Positions 58,712-64,000 of a DNA stretch of 64,000 nucleotides are shown one piece after another (within the stretch, counting starts at the first letter, position 1; each line of letters starts with the position of its first letter). The stretch is from JALSRK01 sp964461995 (lineage in GTDB: Bacteria > Acidobacteriota > Terriglobia > Bryobacterales > Bryobacteraceae). A model generated the notes under the pieces. That model was not told the origin of the DNA, ran no database searches, and saw nothing but the letters and a program-made list of their open reading frames with translations. The DNA is taken from positions 1 to 64,000 of the forward strand of contig CAYWXL010000011.1 of assembly GCA_964461995.1 (NCBI GenBank), given 5' to 3'. The translations under genes and the position numbers were made by a program.

Positions 58712-61700
58712 ACCTTCCGGATTTTGCTATCCGGCGACCGGTCACCACCCTCATGGTGACGCTGATCGCCGTGCTGCTGGGCATCATCGCGTTCATTCAG
58801 ATCCCGGTTGACCTCATGCCGGAGATCGTTTACCCGACACTGAGCGTTCAGGCCACTTACGAGGGCGTGGCGCCCGAGGAGATGGAGACGCTGGTGACGC
58901 GGCCGCTTGAGGAGGCGTTTGCGGCGGCCCCGGGGGTGGAAGAGATCACTTCGACCTCCACCGAAGGCCAGTCGTTCGTGCGGGTGGGCTTCGAGTACGG
59001 GACAGATCTCGACGAGGCGGCCAACGAGCTACGCTCCCGGCTGGACCGGCGGCGGAGGCTGCTGCCCGAGGAAATGGACCCGCCGGTGATCTACAAGTTC
59101 GATGTTTCTCAGTTTCCGATCATGTTCCTCACGGTGGCGGCCGACGATATGGACCCGAAGCAGCTCCGCCACTTCGTCGAGAAGCAGATCCAGTACCGGC
59201 TGGAGCGGGTCCCGGGGGTAGCGCAGTTCACCATCCGCGGCGGGCTGCGGCGGGAGATCCACGTGGATCTGGATTTGCGGAAGCTGCGGGCGCTCGACAT
59301 GGACGTCGACCGGGTCGTGCAGATCATCCAGCAGGAGAACCTGAACCGGCCGGTGGGCCCGGTGCGCGAGGGACGCTTCGAAATTCTGCTGAGGACCCAA
59401 GGCGAATTTCAACGTCTCGAAGAGCTGCGCAACATCGTGGTGACGACCCGGAACGGCGTCCCGATCTATTTACGTGACATCGCCACGGTCGAGGACTCGC
59501 ATGAGGAAATCCGCTACAAGGTGAGCGTCAACGGCGTGCCGGCGGTGAGGCTCTTCGTCTACAAGCAATCCGGGGCCAACACGGTGAAGGTCTCCGACGC
59601 GGTCTGGAAAGAGATTGACCGGATCCACCGCGACTACCCGAACATCCACATCTCGGCCACCCGGGACACGGCGGACTTCATTCGCATGTCTATCGCCAAC
59701 CTCGAGCAGGCGGCCGGCGTGGGAGCAGTGTTGGCCGTAGTCGTGCTGCTGTTCTTTTTGCGGAGCCTGATGAGCACGCTGATCATCGGGACGGCGATCC
59801 CGATCGCGGTCATCACAACGTTCGCTCTGATGTACTTCAACGGCTTCACCCTGAACACGATCTCCTTCGGCGGGCTTGCCTTGGGGGTCGGGATGCTCGT
59901 GGACAACGCCATCGTGGTGCTGGAGAACATTTACCGGCACCGGGAAGAAGGCCTGAACCGGCGCGAGGCCGCGCGGAAGGGATCGAAAGAAGTCGCCATG
60001 GCGGTGACGGCTTCCACGCTGACGACGGTGGCGGTGTTCGTGCCGGTGGTTTTCATCACCGGCATTAGCGGCCAGCAGTTCCGGCAATTGGCATGGGTGG
60101 TCTCTTTCGCCTTGTTGTGTTCGCTGGTGTCGGCGCTGACCATCGTGCCGATGCTGTGCTCGCGTTACCTGCCGCGGCCGGTGAACCCGCATGAGCGGAA
60201 GGGCGTGGCGGGCGTGATGGACAGGACGGCGTTCGGTTTCATCGAACGCCTGACCGGGCTCTACACCCGGACGCTGAACTGGGCGCTAGACCATCGGCTC
60301 ACCGTTGTCGCAGGAGCGGCCTTTCTGTTCGCCGTGACGGTCTACTTGATGCCCTTGATCGGGGTGGAATTGCAGCCCCAGGTCGATGAAGGCGAGGTGC
60401 GGGTCCGGGTGGAGCTGGAGCCGGGCACCCGGGTGGAGGTGACCGACGCGGTAATGCAGCGGCTGGCGAAGATCGTGGAACAGACGGTGCCCGAGGCCCG
60501 TTACATTCAGGTGGAATCGGGCAGCTCGAGTCCGTTCCGCGGTGGCGGCCAGCACACCGGCGACCTCCGGATCAGCCTCGTGGAAAAGTCCAAGCGGAAG
60601 CGTTCCTCGCAGGAGATCGCCAATGCTCTGCGCCGGGCTTTCGGCACTGAGCCGGGCGTGTCGATCATTGTAAGAACCGGCGGGGGAATGTTCTCCCGGA
60701 TCAGCCGCTTGGGGACGACGGAGGGAGACCGGTTAGAGGTCGAGGTGCGGGGTCACGACTTCGGTGTCCTTGCGGAGCTTGCCGACGAGGTCCGCAAGCG
60801 GATGATCGCGATCCCCGGCGTCACCGACGCCCAGATCAGCCGCAAGCCGGGCCTGCCGGAAATGCTCATCCGGGTGGACCGGGCCAAAGCAGCGAGCATG
60901 GGCCTGAACGTCTCGGACGTGGCGGAAACTCTGGAAACGGCGATCGGGGGCCGCCGGGCTTCGTTCTTCCGCCAGGAGGGCGACGAGTTCCAGATCCTGG
61001 TGCGATTGCGCCAGCGAGACCGGATGGACCTGGCCCAAGTGGGCCAGATTCCCATCACGACCCCCGCCGGACGGACGATCCCGGCGGAAAGCATCATCGA
61101 GATGCGGCGGCAGGAAGGTCCGATTTCCATCTCCCGGGCCGATCAGCAGCGGGTGATCGCTGTCACCGGAGCCATTGCCGGGCGTGATTTGGGCAGCGTC
61201 GTCCGGGACCTTGATGCTTCGCTCCGGGAAATGAACCTTCCGGCAGGCTACGAGCTGCGGTTCGGCGGCGAATGGGAAGAGCAGCAGAAGGCTTTCCGGG
61301 AGCTGAGTTTCGCAGCTCTGCTGGCGCTGGTGCTCGTCTACATGGTTATGGCATCCCAGTTCGAGTCGCTGCGGGACCCCTTCATCATTCTTTTCTCAAT
61401 CCCTCTGGCCGGCATTGGCGTGACCGCGCTGCTGCTTCTCACCAACACGACCTTCAACATCCAAGGGTTCCTCGGCCTCATCGTGTTGGTGGGCATCGTG
61501 GTGAACAACGCGATCGTACTCATCGACTATACGAACCTGCTGCGGCGAGACTACGGAGTGCCGTTGCGCGAGGCGGTCGTACGGGCCGGCCGAAACCGGC
61601 TGCGGCCGATCCTCATGACCACGATCACAACGGTGCTCGGTCTGTTCCCGATGTCGCTGGGTCTGGGCGAGGGCGGTGAGCTGCAGGCGCCGCTGGCGCG

Positions 61701-61836
61701 GGTGGTGATCGGCGGACTGACGACGTCCACGCTGATCACGCTGGTCTTCATCCCGGTGATCTACATGATCCTCGAGGAGCGGGCCGAGCGGGCGGCTGTG
61801 CGGGGCGCGGCGCCGGAACCGGTGGCGGGGGACTAG
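58708..61836 (+). CDS. RND family efflux transporter (AcrB-type, HAE1 branch)
   Basis: Inner-membrane proton-driven pump of 1042 residues with the twelve-helix RND plan: an N-terminal helix (MNLPDFAIRRPVTTLMVTLI), a large periplasmic loop, GGLALGVGMLVDNAIVVLEN in the second helical block and the homologous GLIVLVGIVVNNAIVLIDY in the second half, where the acidic residue is Asn in the paralogous helix, as usual. ATG 58708 is preferred because it overlaps the adaptor stop; a longer in-frame start at 58639 lies inside that gene. Substrates are unknown (drugs, bile-like compounds or solvents). Confidence 0.95.
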   Translation: MNLPDFAIRRPVTTLMVTLIAVLLGIIAFIQIPVDLMPEIVYPTLSVQATYEGVAPEEMETLVTRPLEEAFAAAPGVEEITSTSTEGQSFVRVGFEYGTDLDEAANELRSRLDRRRRLLPEEMDPPVIYKFDVSQFPIMFLTVAADDMDPKQLRHFVEKQIQYRLERVPGVAQFTIRGGLRREIHVDLDLRKLRALDMDVDRVVQIIQQENLNRPVGPVREGRFEILLRTQGEFQRLEELRNIVVTTRNGVPIYLRDIATVEDSHEEIRYKVSVNGVPAVRLFVYKQSGANTVKVSDAVWKEIDRIHRDYPNIHISATRDTADFIRMSIANLEQAAGVGAVLAVVVLLFFLRSLMSTLIIGTAIPIAVITTFALMYFNGFTLNTISFGGLALGVGMLVDNAIVVLENIYRHREEGLNRREAARKGSKEVAMAVTASTLTTVAVFVPVVFITGISGQQFRQLAWVVSFALLCSLVSALTIVPMLCSRYLPRPVNPHERKGVAGVMDRTAFGFIERLTGLYTRTLNWALDHRLTVVAGAAFLFAVTVYLMPLIGVELQPQVDEGEVRVRVELEPGTRVEVTDAVMQRLAKIVEQTVPEARYIQVESGSSSPFRGGGQHTGDLRISLVEKSKRKRSSQEIANALRRAFGTEPGVSIIVRTGGGMFSRISRLGTTEGDRLEVEVRGHDFGVLAELADEVRKRMIAIPGVTDAQISRKPGLPEMLIRVDRAKAASMGLNVSDVAETLETAIGGRRASFFRQEGDEFQILVRLRQRDRMDLAQVGQIPITTPAGRTIPAESIIEMRRQEGPISISRADQQRVIAVTGAIAGRDLGSVVRDLDASLREMNLPAGYELRFGGEWEEQQKAFRELSFAALLALVLVYMVMASQFESLRDPFIILFSIPLAGIGVTALLLLTNTTFNIQGFLGLIVLVGIVVNNAIVLIDYTNLLRRDYGVPLREAVVRAGRNRLRPILMTTITTVLGLFPMSLGLGEGGELQAPLARVVIGGLTTSTLITLVFIPVIYMILEERAERAAVRGAAPEPVAGD

Positions 61837-61838
61837 AT

Positions 61839-61854
61839 TGTCCGTGCACGGACA
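61839..61854. terminator. Perfect 16-bp palindrome between convergent genes
   Basis: TGTCCGTGCACGGACA is a full palindrome (6-bp stem, TGCA loop), three bases after the RND pump stop at 61836 and three before the SpoIIE gene stop at 61857. It is a likely bidirectional terminator; a protein-binding site is possible. Confidence 0.5.
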
Positions 61855-61856
61855 CT

Positions 61857-63329
61857 TCAGGCGACGTCGGCGGCGTAGGCGCCCACCTGTTGCTCTCTCG
61901 GGACGGCAGCGCCGGCGCGAACTACGAGCAGGGTGACATCGTCCTGTTGCTCGCAATCCCCGGTAAACGAGCGAAGCGCCCCGACGATGGCTTCTTGGAG
62001 CTCGCCGGCGGAACGGTGTGCGTTGGCTCGAATGAGCTCCGCCAGGCGAAGCTCACCGAACTCTTCTCCTTGCTTGTTGACGGCTTCGACAACGCCGTCG
62101 GAGAACATGACCAGCACGTCGCCAGGCTGGAACCGTTCCTCGACCTGCCGGTAAGGCGCCCCGGGGATCACGCCTAGGACCGGACCGCCCTGGTCCAGCC
62201 GAAGAACCTCAAGGCCGCCGGAGTCGTCCCGCCGAACCAGGAACGGCGCCAGATGCCCTGCGTTCACATAGCAGAGGATCTGGCGGTCCACGTCGTACTG
62301 GCACCAGAACATGGTGACGAAGCGCTCGACAGAGGTTCGGACGCAGATCAGGTCGTTGAGCCGGCGAGTGGCATCTTCCAGGCTCATCGAGTCGATCAGC
62401 GCGCTGCTGGTACGCACCGCCCCGTGGATCATGCTCATCAGCAGGGCGGCGGGAAGGCCCTTGCCCGCGACGTCCCCGAGCACCATGGTGACGCGCCCGG
62501 AGGGGTTCTCGTAGAAGTCGTAGAAATCCCCGCCGACTTGCCATGCTGGTTCGCAGGCCGCCGCGATATCCACTTTCCCGCTTGACAGGGGGTCTTTCGG
62601 CAACAGGTCCATTTGAACTTTACGCGCAAGTTCGAGTTGCTGCTCGAGCTGTTTGCCGTGGACGTAGCTACGGAAACGCAAGGCCAGGAAGGCCATCGAG
62701 GCGAGCAAGGCGATGGCGGCCGAGACACTGATGAAGATATTGCGACGCAAGCCGCCGAACTCAGGCGCTACGCCCTCCCAATGAAGCGCCAGCTCGATCA
62801 ACGTGGGTCCGCCCGAAGGCGGTCCGCCGGCTCGGGGCCGGCCGCTGGGGTGACGGCGTCCCATCTCTGCCGGCCGGCCTCGCCCGATGCGGAAGCGGAG
62901 CGGCCGCAGGATCACCAGGAGCCGCCCGTGGGGAGTCTCAAGGATCCTCGTAATCCGTTCTCCGGACTGGAAGAGCCGGCGGAGTTCGGAGGGTTGGAAC
63001 GGCGTGGGCTGGGGATCGCCGGCCTCCGCGAGGATCTGGCCGTCGAGGTTCATCACGCGGAGCCAGGCGATCTGCAGAGGCCGCTCACGAACCATCTCTT
63101 CCAACACCGGCTCGAGCTCCCGGCTGGTGGTAACTTCGGCGTCCCGGGCCATGCGGGCGATATCGGTGGAATGCCGGGCGGCTTCCCGGTACAGCTCCTC
63201 GTGGATCATTCGCTGGGAGACGAAGCGGTAGTTCCGGACCGCCTGGACGAGCAGCAGGACGCCCAGCGACGCGCCGACGACGAGCAGCAGCTTGAAAAGG
63301 AAATAGTTCTGGCTCCTCGCTTCCGGCAT
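61857..63329 (-). CDS. SpoIIE-type PP2C phosphatase, membrane sensor
   Basis: 490 residues from ATG 63329 (TTG 63347 also possible). Membrane helices at about 10-30 and near 200-220 flank a periplasmic sensor-like region. The C-terminal SpoIIE phosphatase (about 250-470) has VGGDFYDFYENPSG, GDVAGKGLPAALLMS, YVNAGHLAPF, VMFSDGVVEAV and QQDDVTLLVVR, with the acidic metal ligands conserved. It should dephosphorylate an anti-sigma-factor antagonist (RsbV/SpoIIAA type), but no such partner gene lies nearby. It is convergent with the RND pump gene. Confidence 0.87.
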   Translation of the reverse strand: MPEARSQNYFLFKLLLVVGASLGVLLLVQAVRNYRFVSQRMIHEELYREAARHSTDIARMARDAEVTTSRELEPVLEEMVRERPLQIAWLRVMNLDGQILAEAGDPQPTPFQPSELRRLFQSGERITRILETPHGRLLVILRPLRFRIGRGRPAEMGRRHPSGRPRAGGPPSGGPTLIELALHWEGVAPEFGGLRRNIFISVSAAIALLASMAFLALRFRSYVHGKQLEQQLELARKVQMDLLPKDPLSSGKVDIAAACEPAWQVGGDFYDFYENPSGRVTMVLGDVAGKGLPAALLMSMIHGAVRTSSALIDSMSLEDATRRLNDLICVRTSVERFVTMFWCQYDVDRQILCYVNAGHLAPFLVRRDDSGGLEVLRLDQGGPVLGVIPGAPYRQVEERFQPGDVLVMFSDGVVEAVNKQGEEFGELRLAELIRANAHRSAGELQEAIVGALRSFTGDCEQQDDVTLLVVRAGAAVPREQQVGAYAADVA

Positions 63330-63676
63330 CTGGTCAGAGTCTCCCAACTCACCGGCGGAGGATCACAGGCAGGCGCCGGACGGCGAGCGGTCCAGCTTCG
63401 TAAGCCGCTGACCTGCGGACCGGCCCGCCGCGGACCGGCGGCGAATCGGTGTCCCCTCGGACGGTTTCTTCCTCCTCTTGTCCATTTCCTTGTTCGACGA
63501 CGCTCGCGGCCCGAGAGCGGTTACGTCTACCGCAATTATAGTGGCATCCGGCTGTGGGGGGGACGTCGAAGTCACTGGGGGAATCGTGGGTGGGACCTCC
63601 TGGGCGCCGCACCCCTGGACGGCGGGTTGGAAAATTCCCGTGAACCTTGGGGGGGAAGTGCTTCATCATATAACGT
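63330..63676 (+). other. 347-bp gap with no recognised gene
   Basis: Between the divergent phosphatase gene and the PEGA-protein gene. The translations of open frames are Arg/Ser/Pro-rich without motifs. A TATAAC (63669-63674) sits two bases before ATG 63677, too close to serve as its -10 box unless the gene starts further downstream. TTGGGG (63647-63652) lies 16 bp before it. No terminator is apparent. Confidence 0.45.
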
Positions 63677-64000
63677 ATGAGCAAGCGCAGGATCCTTGCA
63701 TCCGCAATTCTCTTGCTGTCTGCCGCTGCTACCTCAGCTTTCGCACAAGGCTACATCAAGTGCGTCGGCAACGTGGGGCGGGCAGGCGTGTTCGTGGACG
63801 GCAATTACGTCGGCCCCGCGTACCGCTTCACGTTACCGGAAAAATACGCCGTGAGTCCGGGTGAGCATCAGATTGTGCTCCGCGATCCACGGTACGAAGA
63901 GTTCCGCACGACGGTGACGGTCGAAGAGGGCAAGACGGCCAAGGTACGATTCAAAATGACGCGGCGTCAGCCTCCCAAAGGGCCTTTTGGGCGCTTGCGG
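63677..64000 (+). CDS. PEGA domain-containing exported protein (partial)
   Basis: The frame opens at ATG 63677 and runs off the window after 108 codons. Residues 1-23 are a signal peptide (LASAILLLSAAATSAFAQ). The following repeat-like segment VGRAGVFVDGNYVGPAYRF, then VSPGEHQIVLRDPRYEEF and TTVTVEEGKTAKVRFKM, has the look of a PEGA domain (surface-layer-like beta fold). The C-terminus is not in the window. Function unknown; probably an envelope-associated protein. Confidence 0.72.
   Translation, partial: MSKRRILASAILLLSAAATSAFAQGYIKCVGNVGRAGVFVDGNYVGPAYRFTLPEKYAVSPGEHQIVLRDPRYEEFRTTVTVEEGKTAKVRFKMTRRQPPKGPFGRLR

Noticed and set aside
1..64000. CRISPR array, insertion sequence, prophage or rRNA
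   Set aside because: Scanning by eye found no regularly spaced repeats, transposase-like or integrase-like protein, or rRNA-like block; short unrecognised elements cannot be excluded without a search.

Overview
The window reads as a high-GC chromosome segment of an Acidobacteriota member, probably related to Bryobacterales/Solibacter-type lineages (inference). The best markers are a secreted VWA protein of the type called VWFA-related Acidobacterial domain (55294-56343), a very large Oar-like TonB-dependent receptor with a carboxypeptidase-regulatory N-terminus (24577-28239), a GWxTD protein (38648-40333), an ASPIC/UnbV FG-GAP protein (42251-43909), a propeller-type hybrid histidine kinase (7792-11319) and lipid A genes including lpxI, which show a Gram-negative envelope. 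No rRNA, tRNA, CRISPR array, insertion sequence or phage gene was recognised. Coding is dense, with many ATGA/GTGA/TTGA stop-start overlaps.

Layout. 1-5672: cell-wall and periplasm functions (ddl, S41 protease, PpiD-like foldase, M20 peptidase). 5680-13653: lipid A block fabZ-lpxA-lpxI, a convergent hybrid kinase, then a Gfo/Idh/MocA oxidoreductase overlapping a TonB-type energy transducer. 13747-22001: metabolic islands with a secreted transglutaminase-like protein, a GMC dehydrogenase and its small Tat-type partner, a URO-D/corrinoid-methyltransferase-like protein, methylmalonate-semialdehyde dehydrogenase, and a PLP histidine decarboxylase fused to two ACT domains. 22077-36726: a glycan-utilisation-like locus (sulfatase-fold lipoprotein, TonB-dependent receptor, divergent ROK regulator, two tandem GH20 enzymes, Kelch/beta-propeller protein). 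36738-38347: thioesterase, one-haem cytochrome c peroxidase remnant and UPF0251 regulator. 38648-43909: GWxTD protein, outer-membrane-like protein, CRTAC1-type protein. 44004-48121: ileS-lspA-lgt, which joins lipoprotein maturation to an essential tRNA synthetase. 48308-51232: three Tad-type pilus/secretion proteins. 51715-64000: aconitase, a LexA-fold S24 peptidase without an HTH, VWA protein, SagB-type nitroreductase, RND efflux pair, SpoIIE phosphatase and the start of a PEGA protein.

How the genes work together. The clearest functional unit is 24577-36726: the ROK regulator gene and the receptor gene are divergent from a shared 260-bp region in which both strands carry sigma-70-like promoters, and the ROK gene is followed at close spacing by GH20-GH20-Kelch. 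This predicts ROK-controlled uptake and breakdown of an N-acetylhexosamine-containing glycan. The receptor would be energised by a TonB protein such as the one at 12340-13653. The most novel-looking single proteins are the decarboxylase-ACT fusion (20391-22001), the S24 protein with a preserved Ala-Gly cleavage motif but no DNA-binding domain (54413-55219), and the cytochrome c peroxidase lacking its first haem domain (37154-37795). All function calls come from reading motifs; no database search was run.
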